64,000 bases of DNA. Source: Candidatus Omnitrophota bacterium. GTDB taxonomy: Bacteria > Omnitrophota > Gorgyraeia > Velamenicoccales > Velamenicoccaceae. The translations under genes were made by a program, and so were the position numbers. The number at the start of each line of letters is the position of its first letter. The stretch's first letter is position 1. The notes under the pieces were generated by a model. The model was given only the letters and a program-made list of their open reading frames with translations, had not been told where the DNA came from and searched no databases. This document shows, piece after piece, positions 25,613-32,815 of the stretch. The stretch covers positions 1-64,000 of the forward strand of contig JACRLT010000003.1 of the NCBI GenBank assembly GCA_016235185.1. Direction: 5' to 3'.

Positions 25613-26875
25613 ATGTCAAACTTCTGCATAATAATTTTGGCGGCGGGAGAAGGCAAACGGATGAAGTCCGGTTTGCCGAAGGTCCTGCATTGTATAAATT
25701 TAAGGCCGATGATCGATTATGTGGTTGATGCTGCAAAAAGGTTGGACCCTAAAAAGATCATTGTAGTCGTGGCGCGCAAGCGTCTTGAGGTGCGCGATGC
25801 GCTCCCCAAAGATGTAAAGGTGTCAATACAGGAGAAGCAGCTGGGTACAGCGGATGCCGTCAAAGCCGCCCTCAAAAATATCCCCTCGGGTGTCAGGGAT
25901 GTGGTTGTGCTTTACGGCGATACGCCTTTGATCACAGAAGAAACAGTGCGTGCGCTTTATGATTTTCACGTAGGCCGGGATGCCTCTTGTACGGTCCTGA
26001 CCACTATATTGCCTAACCCAAGGGGTTATGGCAGGATATTACGCAGTGATGCAGGGCAGCTTATCGGCATTATCGAAGATAAAGACGCCAATTTCCAGCA
26101 AAGGGCTATAAACGAGATCAATACAGGGCTTTACTGTTTTAAAAAAGATGATCTTTTTACCGCATTGGAGCATATCAAGCCATTAAATAATGCCGGCGAA
26201 CTTTATTTGACGGATGCATTCTCGTGGCTTTTCAATAGGAACAAAAAGATAGAAGCATACATCACGGATAATTATCATGAAGTATTAGGAGTAAATTCTC
26301 AAACCGAGCTTATGGAAGCAGCAGGGATCATACGCAAGAGGGCCCTTACCAAATATGTGGAGAATGGCGTGTCGGTCGATGATTTTTCGACCGTATTTAT
26401 TGACGAGTCTGTTGTCATCGGGGCAGGTACAAGGATCTTTCCTTTCACATATATCGAAGAGGGCGTTATTATCGGAGCAAATTGCAGCGTAGGGCCTTTT
26501 GTGCATCTGCGTCACGGGGCAGTGTTAAAAGATAAGGTGCGCGTTGGTAATTTTGCAGAAATAAAAAATTCTACGCTTGGCCAGGGCACTACTATGGGGC
26601 ATGTCGGCTATCTCGGAGATACATATGTCGGCAAGGATGTAAATATCGGCGCAGGCACGGTCGTGGCAAATTTTGACGGCAAGAAGAAAAATAAGACCGT
26701 TATCAAAGATAAGGCTTTTATCGGATGCGATTCTGTATTGGTCGCACCGGTAGTTGTCGGACGCAGGGCTGTGGTCGGTGCCGGCAGTGTTGTAACTCGA
26801 GGCCATGATGTGGCTGACGGAGCTATTGTCGTAGGAGTTCCGGCAAGGCCTATAAATAAAATGAAAAAGAAATAA
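25613..26875 (+). CDS. glmU: Bifunctional GlcNAc-1-P uridyltransferase/GlcN-1-P acetyltransferase
   Basis: A 420-residue enzyme making UDP-GlcNAc, the precursor of peptidoglycan and lipid A. The N-terminal pyrophosphorylase motif is LAAGEGKRMKSGLPKVLH (about residues 9-26) and LYGDTPL follows; the C-terminal left-handed beta-helix begins near 245 with the DDFSTVFIDESVVIG repeats. The acetyltransferase signature GHVGYLGDTYVGKDVNIGAG is present. It is slightly shorter than E. coli GlmU (456 aa). It forms an operon with prs 11 bp downstream. No clear Shine-Dalgarno is seen before ATG 25613. Confidence 0.93.
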   Translation: MSNFCIIILAAGEGKRMKSGLPKVLHCINLRPMIDYVVDAAKRLDPKKIIVVVARKRLEVRDALPKDVKVSIQEKQLGTADAVKAALKNIPSGVRDVVVLYGDTPLITEETVRALYDFHVGRDASCTVLTTILPNPRGYGRILRSDAGQLIGIIEDKDANFQQRAINEINTGLYCFKKDDLFTALEHIKPLNNAGELYLTDAFSWLFNRNKKIEAYITDNYHEVLGVNSQTELMEAAGIIRKRALTKYVENGVSVDDFSTVFIDESVVIGAGTRIFPFTYIEEGVIIGANCSVGPFVHLRHGAVLKDKVRVGNFAEIKNSTLGQGTTMGHVGYLGDTYVGKDVNIGAGTVVANFDGKKKNKTVIKDKAFIGCDSVLVAPVVVGRRAVVGAGSVVTRGHDVADGAIVVGVPARPINKMKKK

Positions 26876-26886
26876 GAGAGGGCAAT

Positions 26887-27822
26887 ATGAATAAATTAGA
26901 GATTTTTACGGGTAATGCGAATCCTATGCTGGCCGAGGATATTGCAAAGGAGCTCGGTAAAAAGTTGGGCGGGATGATGGTGGCGCGCTTCAGCGAAGGC
27001 GAGATCCGCGTCAAGATCGACGATAACGTGCGCGGCAAAGACGTTTTTGTAGTGCAGCCGACATGTCCGCCTCCTAACGAGAACTTGATGGAATTATTGG
27101 TCATACTAGACGCGCTAAAGCGCGCCTCCGCCGGAAGGATCACCGCGGTCATGCCTTATTATGGTTATGCGCGCCAGGACAGAAAAGACCAGCCGCGCGT
27201 GCCTATAACAGCCAAGCTTGTAGCCAATCTCCTTACCGTAGCCGGCGCTGACAGGGTCCTGACCATGGACCTACATGCCGGCCAGATCCAGGGATTTTTT
27301 GATATCCCGCTGGACCATCTCTTCGCCATCAATGTTTTTGTGGAATATATCCAAAGATTGAAACTCAATGATCTCGTAGTCGTCTCTCCCGACGTGGGGG
27401 GCATCAAGACCGCGCGGGCATATGCCAAGCGCTTAGGTGCCGCGCTCGCCATTGTTGACAAACGCCGCATCTCTCCGGAAAAGGCCGAAGCGATGAATAT
27501 ATTGGGCGAAGTGGAGGGCAAAAATGCGGTGCTGGTCGATGATCTTATCGCGACAGGCGGGTCGCTGCTTGAAGCAGCCCACGCTTTAAAGAAGGCAGGA
27601 GTAAAAAAGATATTTGCCGGAGTGGTGCACGGTATCTTGACGGGTAACGCCATAAAAAATATAGAAGATTCGATCTTAGAAGAACTTATCATAACCGATA
27701 CAATACCGTTGCCGGACCATAAAAAGCATCCTAAGATAAAGGTTTTATCGGTCGCACCGCTTTTGGCGGAGGCCATAAAGAGGATCCACAGGGAAGAATC
27801 CATCAGTTGCTTGTTCGATTAA
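26887..27822 (+). CDS. prs: Ribose-phosphate pyrophosphokinase
   Basis: A 311-residue PRPP synthase that makes the activated ribose used by HisG and nucleotide pathways. Seen: N-terminal IFTGNANPMLAEDIAKEL, the RQDRKDQPRVPITAKL flexible-loop region, VVSPDVGGIKTARAYAKRLG, and the PRPP-binding VLVDDLIATGGSLLEAA. GAGGGC precedes the ATG. It follows glmU, a widely conserved pairing, and is followed by the structured rplY leader. Confidence 0.95.
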   Translation: MNKLEIFTGNANPMLAEDIAKELGKKLGGMMVARFSEGEIRVKIDDNVRGKDVFVVQPTCPPPNENLMELLVILDALKRASAGRITAVMPYYGYARQDRKDQPRVPITAKLVANLLTVAGADRVLTMDLHAGQIQGFFDIPLDHLFAINVFVEYIQRLKLNDLVVVSPDVGGIKTARAYAKRLGAALAIVDKRRISPEKAEAMNILGEVEGKNAVLVDDLIATGGSLLEAAHALKKAGVKKIFAGVVHGILTGNAIKNIEDSILEELIITDTIPLPDHKKHPKIKVLSVAPLLAEAIKRIHREESISCLFD

Positions 27823-27830
27823 AAGGGAAA

Positions 27831-27933
27831 ACTCCTTGCCTAAACAATCTAAAAATCTCTTTCGATATTTTTAGATTAGACTTCGGAGTCAATTTTGTAA
27901 GGAATAAGCCTAAATAAAGGCAAAATTGAGGAG
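27831..27933 (+). promoter_or_regulatory. Structured 5' leader, recurring RNA motif (copy 1, rplY)
   Basis: Outer stem ACTCC (27831-27835)/GGAGT (27885-27889); inner 11-bp hairpin AATCTAAAAAT/ATTTTTAGATT (27846-27877) with loop CTCTTTCGAT; then TCAATTTT (27889-27896)/AAAATTGA (27922-27929), enclosing GCCT/AGGC. The last stem ends at the Shine-Dalgarno GAGGAG. Relative to other copies T:A has become C:G in the last stem, a compensatory change. Confidence 0.75.
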
Positions 27934-27942
27934 AGTAAAGAA

Positions 27943-28656
27943 ATGGAAGCGATTTATTTGGAAGCGGAAGTTCGACAAGATTCAGAGGTGGGAAAGAGCC
28001 ATCTCTTGCGCAAAAGTAACTTTGTGCCTTGTGTTGTCTATGGCGAGGGCAAAAAGACAGTGCCTTTAAAAATAGAGCGGGGCCGTTTGATAAAGTTTAT
28101 GCATGCGCATCACGGAGGCGAGAACATGGTCATTACGCTCAAGGTAGCATCGTCTGCGAAGAAGGGCTTTGAGGAAAGGGCTGTCCTTATCAAGGAGCTC
28201 CAGACTCATCCTGTGAGCGGTGATATCCTGCACGTGGATTTCAATGAGATCTCTCTGACTAAGCGCATAGAGGTCAAAGTTCCTATTCATAGCAAGGGTG
28301 ACGCTGTCGGCGTCAAGCAGGACGGTGGAACTCTTGAGCACATCCTATGGGAAGTTGAGGTAGAGTGTTTGCCTACGCAGATCCCTGAAAAGATCGAGGT
28401 AGACGTCACTAATATGAAGATCGGAGATTCTGTACAGGTTAAAGATCTGATAATGCCGGAAGGCGTTATGCTTAAGCACGAGCTTGATGCTATAGTATTT
28501 TCTCTGGTGCCTCCGTTTAAAGAAGAAGCGGCTGCGCCTGAAGCGGCAGTGGGCGAGGCGGCTACGAGCGCGGAACCCGAGGTCATCAAGAAAGAAAAGA
28601 AACCGGTTGAAGGCGAAGAAGAGGCTGCCAAGCCAGCCAAGCCGGAGGCAAAGTAG
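27943..28656 (+). CDS. rplY: Large ribosomal subunit protein bL25 (CTC form)
   Basis: A 237-residue 5S-rRNA-binding protein of the long, general-stress CTC type: an N-terminal L25 domain (residues 1-95; LRKSNFVPCVVYGEGKKTVP, HPVSGDILHVDFNEI) and the C-terminal TL5/CTC beta domain (about 100-187). The tail is a low-complexity Ala/Glu/Lys stretch of about 45 residues. It is preceded by a structured leader that may control translation. pth follows on TTG 28658, and rplY-pth is a common gene pair. Confidence 0.93.
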   Translation: MEAIYLEAEVRQDSEVGKSHLLRKSNFVPCVVYGEGKKTVPLKIERGRLIKFMHAHHGGENMVITLKVASSAKKGFEERAVLIKELQTHPVSGDILHVDFNEISLTKRIEVKVPIHSKGDAVGVKQDGGTLEHILWEVEVECLPTQIPEKIEVDVTNMKIGDSVQVKDLIMPEGVMLKHELDAIVFSLVPPFKEEAAAPEAAVGEAATSAEPEVIKKEKKPVEGEEEAAKPAKPEAK

Positions 28657-28657
28657 T

Positions 28658-29272
28658 TTGTCAGTGTCAACCCGCATAAAAGCCGAACTTAAGTTGATCG
28701 TCGGGCTAGGCAATCCCGGGGCGGCCTACAAACGCACGCGGCACAATACAGGCGCTCTTACGGTTGAGAGACTCGCGCGAAAAACCGGGCTAACGCTAAA
28801 GCCAAATAGTTCTTTTAAAAGTTTGTCAGCAATAGGCGGATATGCCGGCCGTACGGTAATTTTATTCTTGCCGCAGACGTTCATGAATCTTTCCGGAGAG
28901 GCTGTGGCAGGTATTGTCAGGAAAAAGCATATTGCGCCCAGTGATATCTTGGTCGTCTATGATGATGTGGCCTTGCCCTTTGGCGAGATTCGCCTGAAAG
29001 CATCCGGCGGCTCCGGAGGGCATAATGGCATGGTATCTGTGATAGAACGTCTGGGCACAAAAGATTTTGCGCGCCTGAAGTTGGGCATAGGCAGCGAGGG
29101 CGCAGCAGGCAACCTATCCGATTATGTCCTTTCCAAATTTAATAAAAATGAACAAGTTGTCCTTGGGGAGATGTTAGAGAAAGCTGCGGATGCGATAGAG
29201 GTTTGGGCTACGCAAGGAATCGATGCAGCCATGAACTGCTTTAACATAAAAACTAAAGGAAAAAAAACGTGA
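28658..29272 (+). CDS. pth: Peptidyl-tRNA hydrolase
   Basis: A 204-residue enzyme that frees tRNA from stalled peptidyl-tRNA. Motifs: LIVGLGNPGAAYKRTRHNTG (with the catalytic His and Asn), LPQTFMNLSGEAV, VYDDVALPFGEIRLK, and GGHNGMVSVIERLGT. TTG 28658 is taken as start because GGAGG (28643-28647) lies 10 nt before it and the N-terminus then matches homologues; it overlaps rplY by no codons. Its stop TGA (29270-29272) touches the next structured leader. Confidence 0.9.
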   Translation: MSVSTRIKAELKLIVGLGNPGAAYKRTRHNTGALTVERLARKTGLTLKPNSSFKSLSAIGGYAGRTVILFLPQTFMNLSGEAVAGIVRKKHIAPSDILVVYDDVALPFGEIRLKASGGSGGHNGMVSVIERLGTKDFARLKLGIGSEGAAGNLSDYVLSKFNKNEQVVLGEMLEKAADAIEVWATQGIDAAMNCFNIKTKGKKT

Positions 29273-29420
29273 CTCTTGGCTTAACCACTTCAAAATTCTC
29301 TTCCGATAATTTTGAAGTAAGCTGCAGAGTTTCAGCCACAAGGATTGGCTGATCCGCTAAAGAATTGTGGCGGAAATTTTGTAAGGAAGAGTCTGAATAA
29401 AGCAAAATTAAGAGAGGAGT
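29272..29420 (+). promoter_or_regulatory. Structured 5' leader, recurring RNA motif (copy 2, rpsF)
   Basis: ACTCT (29272-29276)/AGAGT (29326-29330); GCTTA/TAAGC; 11-bp hairpin ACTTCAAAATT/AATTTTGAAGT (29287-29318) with loop CTCTTCCGAT, nearly the same loop as in rplY on an unrelated stem sequence. It also has CAGCC/GGCTG and CCGC/GCGG hairpins shared with the ssb leader, then AATTTT/AAAATT before the ribosome-binding site. Confidence 0.75.
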
Positions 29421-29430
29421 TATTAAAAGC

Positions 29431-29751
29431 ATGAAAAAGTATGAAGCGATGTTTATAATCAAGCCAGATTTGAAAGACGAAGAAAAGAGCGCTGTTATGA
29501 AGGGTATCAAAGAACAGGTAACCAAACATAACGGCACAGTGACAGGCGATCAGATATGGGCCGAGAGACGCAAGCTCGCCTATGACCTGTTCCCTTTGGG
29601 CGGCCAGGCGCGTTTCAAGGAAGGGATGTATTACCTTATGAATTTTGACATTGACCCTTTGCAGATAACGCCTCTTAGGAGTCTTTATGGCCTCAATGAG
29701 AATGTCTTAAGATATATGGTCGTAAAGATCGAAGAAAAGGGAAAGAAATAG
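29431..29751 (+). CDS. rpsF: Small ribosomal subunit protein bS6
   Basis: A 106-residue ribosomal protein with the typical KKYEAMFIIKPDLKDEE start, the QIWAERRKLAYDL segment and LNENVLRYMVVKI near the end. It binds 16S rRNA with bS18, encoded two genes downstream. The leader before it is of the recurring folded type. The order rpsF-ssb-rpsR-rplI is a conserved bacterial operon. Confidence 0.95.
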   Translation: MKKYEAMFIIKPDLKDEEKSAVMKGIKEQVTKHNGTVTGDQIWAERRKLAYDLFPLGGQARFKEGMYYLMNFDIDPLQITPLRSLYGLNENVLRYMVVKIEEKGKK

Positions 29752-29768
29752 GCTAAAATTAAGGGATT

Positions 29769-29840
29769 TCAGCCGAAGGCTGATCCGCCTATGGCGGAAA
29801 CTTTGTAAGGAGTAAGCCTAAAATAAGGCAAAGTTAAGGA
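29769..29840 (+). promoter_or_regulatory. Structured 5' leader, recurring RNA motif (copy 3, ssb)
   Basis: CAGCC/GGCTG (29770-29782) and CCGCC/GGCGG (29785-29797) hairpins, then AACTTT/AAAGTT (29799-29804 and 29830-29835) enclosing GCCT/AGGC and ending at AAGGAG. The outer ACTCC/GGAGT stem is missing here. The AACTTT/AAAGTT pair differs from TTAATTTT at both strands, so pairing is kept. Confidence 0.7.
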
Positions 29841-29847
29841 GCTGAAT

Positions 29848-30330
29848 ATGGCGAATTTAAATAAGGTATTTATTATCGGAAATCTGACCCGAGACCCAGA
29901 GTTGCGCTATACTCCGGGAGGAACGGCTGTGGCAAATCTGCGGATGGCTACCAACCGTCGTTATAAAGATAAGGCCGGAGAGGTCAAACAGGACGTATGC
30001 TACCTTACGGTCGTAACTTGGGATAAGCAGGCAGAAGTATGTAACCAATATTTGCATAAGGGCAGCCCGCTTTTTGTCGAGGGCCGCTTACAATCCCGCA
30101 GCTGGGACGGGCCGGATGGGAAAAAGAGGACGGTCCTTGAAATCCGGGCAGAAAGGGTTCAGTTCCTGGGGGCAGGCGGCGGCGCTCCAGCTGCAAAAAC
30201 AGCCGGCGGGACTGAAGATGTTAGTCAGGCAGTTGATGAGAAGGCCGATACTGGGGCCACGGGTTCTGGCGCGGATCTCGCCGCGGGAGAAGTTCCTTGG
30301 GGCCAGGATATGGCTGAAGATATGAGCTAA
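29848..30330 (+). CDS. ssb: Single-stranded DNA-binding protein
   Basis: A 160-residue OB-fold protein. Residues 1-110 carry NKVFIIGNLTRDPELRYTPGGTAVANLRMATNRRY, FLTV-like CYLTVVTWDKQAE, and GSPLFVEGRLQSRSWDGPDGKKR. The C-terminal tail is acidic and Ala/Gly-rich and ends GEVPWGQDMAEDMS. The usual DDDIPF-type acidic tip, which recruits repair and replication partners, is absent or replaced. AAGGAG precedes the ATG. Confidence 0.93.
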   Translation: MANLNKVFIIGNLTRDPELRYTPGGTAVANLRMATNRRYKDKAGEVKQDVCYLTVVTWDKQAEVCNQYLHKGSPLFVEGRLQSRSWDGPDGKKRTVLEIRAERVQFLGAGGGAPAAKTAGGTEDVSQAVDEKADTGATGSGADLAAGEVPWGQDMAEDMS

Positions 30331-30346
30331 AGGAAAATTACCTGAA

Positions 30347-30450
30347 TAGATCCCGATGCCTAATCGCTTCGCAGGCACGGGATTAATTCCGACAAATAGC
30401 TTACGTCGCAAAAAGCTCCGTAAGTTATGTCGTCATTTAAGGAGGCTAAA
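30347..30450 (+). promoter_or_regulatory. Two-hairpin leader of rpsR
   Basis: A 123-nt gap before rpsR holds ATCCCG.TGCCT/AGGCA.CGGGAT (about 30350-30384) and CGACA..CTTACG/CGTAAG..TGTCG (about 30391-30433), then TTTAAGGAGG. It could be a bS6:bS18-type autoregulatory leader, but the CCG-containing signature of known examples was not confirmed. Confidence 0.55.
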
Positions 30451-30455
30451 AAGGT

Positions 30456-30785
30456 ATGTTTAAGAAAAAAGAAAGCACTAGTAGAGGCAGAGGAACAGAG
30501 AAGTCAAGGACCGGCGGACCGGGCGGGCGTACGTTTGGCCGTCGCCGTGAAAAAAAAGAAGATGTCCTGATGGCGCGCATGAAGAAGAAGACGTGCCGTT
30601 TCTGTGAAGAGAAGATCACAACACTCGATTATAAAGATTACAGAAGGCTTGAGCGCCTGATCAGCGAGAGAGGCAAGATCTTGTCCCGTCGTGTCACAGG
30701 CACATGCGCCAAGCATCAGAGAAAAGTGGAAGACGCAGTCAAGAAGGCCAGGTTTATCGCATTGCTTCCGTTCCTGAAGGGGTGA
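30456..30785 (+). CDS. rpsR: Small ribosomal subunit protein bS18 (zinc-type, N-terminal extension)
   Basis: A 109-residue ribosomal protein. Residues about 46-109 are the bS18 core ([30 protein letters not shown]...). The first 45 residues are a basic, Gly/Arg-rich extension. CRFC and the later CAKH give a four-ligand zinc site of the C+ type. It heterodimerises with bS6 on the platform of the 30S subunit. It is 4 bp upstream of rplI. Confidence 0.93.
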   Translation: MFKKKESTSRGRGTEKSRTGGPGGRTFGRRREKKEDVLMARMKKKTCRFCEEKITTLDYKDYRRLERLISERGKILSRRVTGTCAKHQRKVEDAVKKARFIALLPFLKG

Positions 30786-30789
30786 ATTC

Positions 30790-31236
30790 ATGATTAAGGT
30801 TATCTTGAAAGAAGATGTTGCGGGTTTGGGTAAAAGCGGCGAGGTGAAACAGGTCAAAGACGGTTTCGCAAGGAATTTTCTTTTTCCCCGCAACCTGGCG
30901 CTTATCGCTACCGGTTATAATCTGGAACAGATAGAGGCAGACGCAAAAAAGAAAGAGGCCAAGAATGCGCTTGAGAAAAAGAAGGCGCAGGAATTGGCGC
31001 AGAGGCTGGCGAATTTGTCAGTCACAATAGCTGTAGAGGTCAACGAAGATGGTAAACTATACGGAAGCCTGACGCAGCAGGATATTGCCAAGGCTGTATC
31101 GGCAGAAGGGGCAGAGATCGAAAAGTCGAGTATTGCGCTAGATAGCCCTATCAAGGAACTCGGTATTTATGATCTGGATATGAAATTGCATCCTGAAGTA
31201 GTCTCTAAGGTCAAAGTCTGGGTAGTCAAAAAATAA
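30790..31236 (+). CDS. rplI: Large ribosomal subunit protein bL9
   Basis: A 148-residue ribosomal protein: N-terminal domain MIKVILKEDVAGLGKSGEV...GFARNFLFPRNLA, a long central helix (about 41-75, rich in Lys/Ala) and a C-terminal domain with GKLYGSLTQQDIAKAV. Length and motifs are normal. It ends the rpsF operon; a palindromic repeat separates it from dnaB. Confidence 0.95.
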   Translation: MIKVILKEDVAGLGKSGEVKQVKDGFARNFLFPRNLALIATGYNLEQIEADAKKKEAKNALEKKKAQELAQRLANLSVTIAVEVNEDGKLYGSLTQQDIAKAVSAEGAEIEKSSIALDSPIKELGIYDLDMKLHPEVVSKVKVWVVKK

Positions 31237-31376
31237 AAAGAAAAATAATCAATAACCAAGATACAATCACCAAACAACAGGAAATCTTTTAGTTTGTTTT
31301 GTTATTTGAATTTGGTTATTGGTTATTGTTTGATTATTGTTTCTTGGAACTTGGTTATTTAAAGAGTTTTATATCT
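31237..31376. repeat. Palindromic intergenic repeat, CAATAACCAA family (copy 2)
   Basis: The left arm (31246-31282) has AATAACCAAGATACAATCACC and related text; the right arm (31288-31365) repeats TTGGTTATTG and TTTGATTATTG. Same family as 619-823. The dnaB start lies just beyond. Confidence 0.7.
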
Positions 31377-32765
31377 ATGGCAAGAAATCCGAAGCGTTCA
31401 GATAAAGAACCCGCCAAAAATCCTTTTATAGAGCGGCTCCCTCCTCAAAACATCGAAGCTGAAATGGCTGTATTGGGTTCGATGCTGATAGAGGAGGATG
31501 CTATCTCTATTTCTGTCGAGCACCTGCAGGCAGACGATTTCTATAAAGACGCCCACAAAAAAATATTTTCAGGCATAGTCGAGCTTTACGATAAGAGGAA
31601 GGCCGTAGATCTCATCACCCTCGTTGAAAAGCTTAAAAGCGAAAATGACTTGGAGGCAGTAGGCGGGGCTAGCTACTTGGCAGGGTTGACCAATATCGTG
31701 CCGACAGCCGCAAATGTCGCCCATTATGCGCATATCGTCAAAGAGAAAAATATTTTGAGGATGCTCATTGCCCACGCGACACAGATCGTCACAAACGCTT
31801 ATGAAACAGAGGAAAATGTCGACGATGTGCTGGACCATTCCGAAAAAATGATATTTGATATTGCCGAGCGCCGGATCGGCCAGGGCAATGTCGTGCCCAT
31901 CAAAGAGCTTATCAAAGACGGCATGGAGACCATAGATAGGCTTTATCAGCAGAAGACCCATGTCACGGGCGTCGAGACCGGTTTCACGGATTTTGATATC
32001 GTGACCGCCGGGCTGCAACCTTCGGATCTGATCGTTATGGCCGGCAGGCCTTCCATGGGCAAGAGCGCTTTTGCGATCAATATTATGGAGCATGCGGCTA
32101 TTGTCAACAAGGTTCCTGTGGCCTTTTTTAGCTTAGAGATGTCGAAGGAACAATTGGTCCAGAGGCTTTTGTGTTCTTTGGCCAAGGTGGACGGCCGCAG
32201 TATCCGTACAGGTTTTTTATCTGCCAGGGATTGGGAAAAGTTGCCGGGTGCCGCGAACGAACTTTCGAAGGCCTCTATTTTTATCGATGATTCGACGAAT
32301 ATTTCCGTATTGGAATTGCGCGCTAAAGCGCGGCGGCTTAAGTCTCACCATGATATACAGATGATGGTTGTGGATTACTTGCAGCTTATGCGAGGCACGA
32401 TGGGCAGCGAGAGCCGCCAGCAGGAGATATCAGAGATCTCCCGTTCGCTTAAGGCCCTGGCAAGGGAGTTGCGTATTCCGATCGTCGCCATCAGCCAGTT
32501 GTCTCGCGCTGTGGAAAGCCGTGAAGACCACAGGCCGCAGCTTTCGGACCTAAGGGAGTCGGGCGCCATCGAGCAGGATGCGGACGTGGTCGTGCTTCTT
32601 ATGCGGCCGGAATATTACGGCCAGACTGAAGAAAACAAAGGCATTGCTGAAGTCAATATTGCCAAGCAGCGCAACGGCCCGACAAAACTCGTAAAACTCG
32701 CCTTTATCAGGGAGTTTACCCGTTTTGAAAATCTGGCTACTGTCGGCGAGCAGGAATTCGCTTGA
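31377..32765 (+). CDS. dnaB: Replicative DNA helicase DnaB
   Basis: A 462-residue RecA-type hexameric helicase for chromosome replication. The N-terminal domain begins LPPQNIEAEMAVLGSMLIEEDA; the Walker A is GRPSMGKSAFAINI (near residue 225), the Walker B MMVVDYLQLMRG, and the arginine-finger region follows SQLSRAVE and LRESGAIEQDADVV. ATG 31377 is chosen because homologues begin near LPPQN and the longer frame to 31299 runs through the repeat. No intein is present. Confidence 0.94.
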   Translation: MARNPKRSDKEPAKNPFIERLPPQNIEAEMAVLGSMLIEEDAISISVEHLQADDFYKDAHKKIFSGIVELYDKRKAVDLITLVEKLKSENDLEAVGGASYLAGLTNIVPTAANVAHYAHIVKEKNILRMLIAHATQIVTNAYETEENVDDVLDHSEKMIFDIAERRIGQGNVVPIKELIKDGMETIDRLYQQKTHVTGVETGFTDFDIVTAGLQPSDLIVMAGRPSMGKSAFAINIMEHAAIVNKVPVAFFSLEMSKEQLVQRLLCSLAKVDGRSIRTGFLSARDWEKLPGAANELSKASIFIDDSTNISVLELRAKARRLKSHHDIQMMVVDYLQLMRGTMGSESRQQEISEISRSLKALARELRIPIVAISQLSRAVESREDHRPQLSDLRESGAIEQDADVVVLLMRPEYYGQTEENKGIAEVNIAKQRNGPTKLVKLAFIREFTRFENLATVGEQEFA

Positions 32766-32772
32766 GAATGGG

Positions 32773-32801
32773 TTGACTTTCGGTGCAAGCTAGCTTATAA
32801 T
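32773..32801 (+). promoter_or_regulatory. Strong promoter for bamA with almost no leader
   Basis: TTGACT (32773-32778), 17 bp, TATAAT (32796-32801). The expected start of transcription is only about 7 nt before ATG 32816, and there is no Shine-Dalgarno, so the bamA message may be near-leaderless. Confidence 0.75.
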
Positions 32802-32815
32802 TAAAAAATATAATT

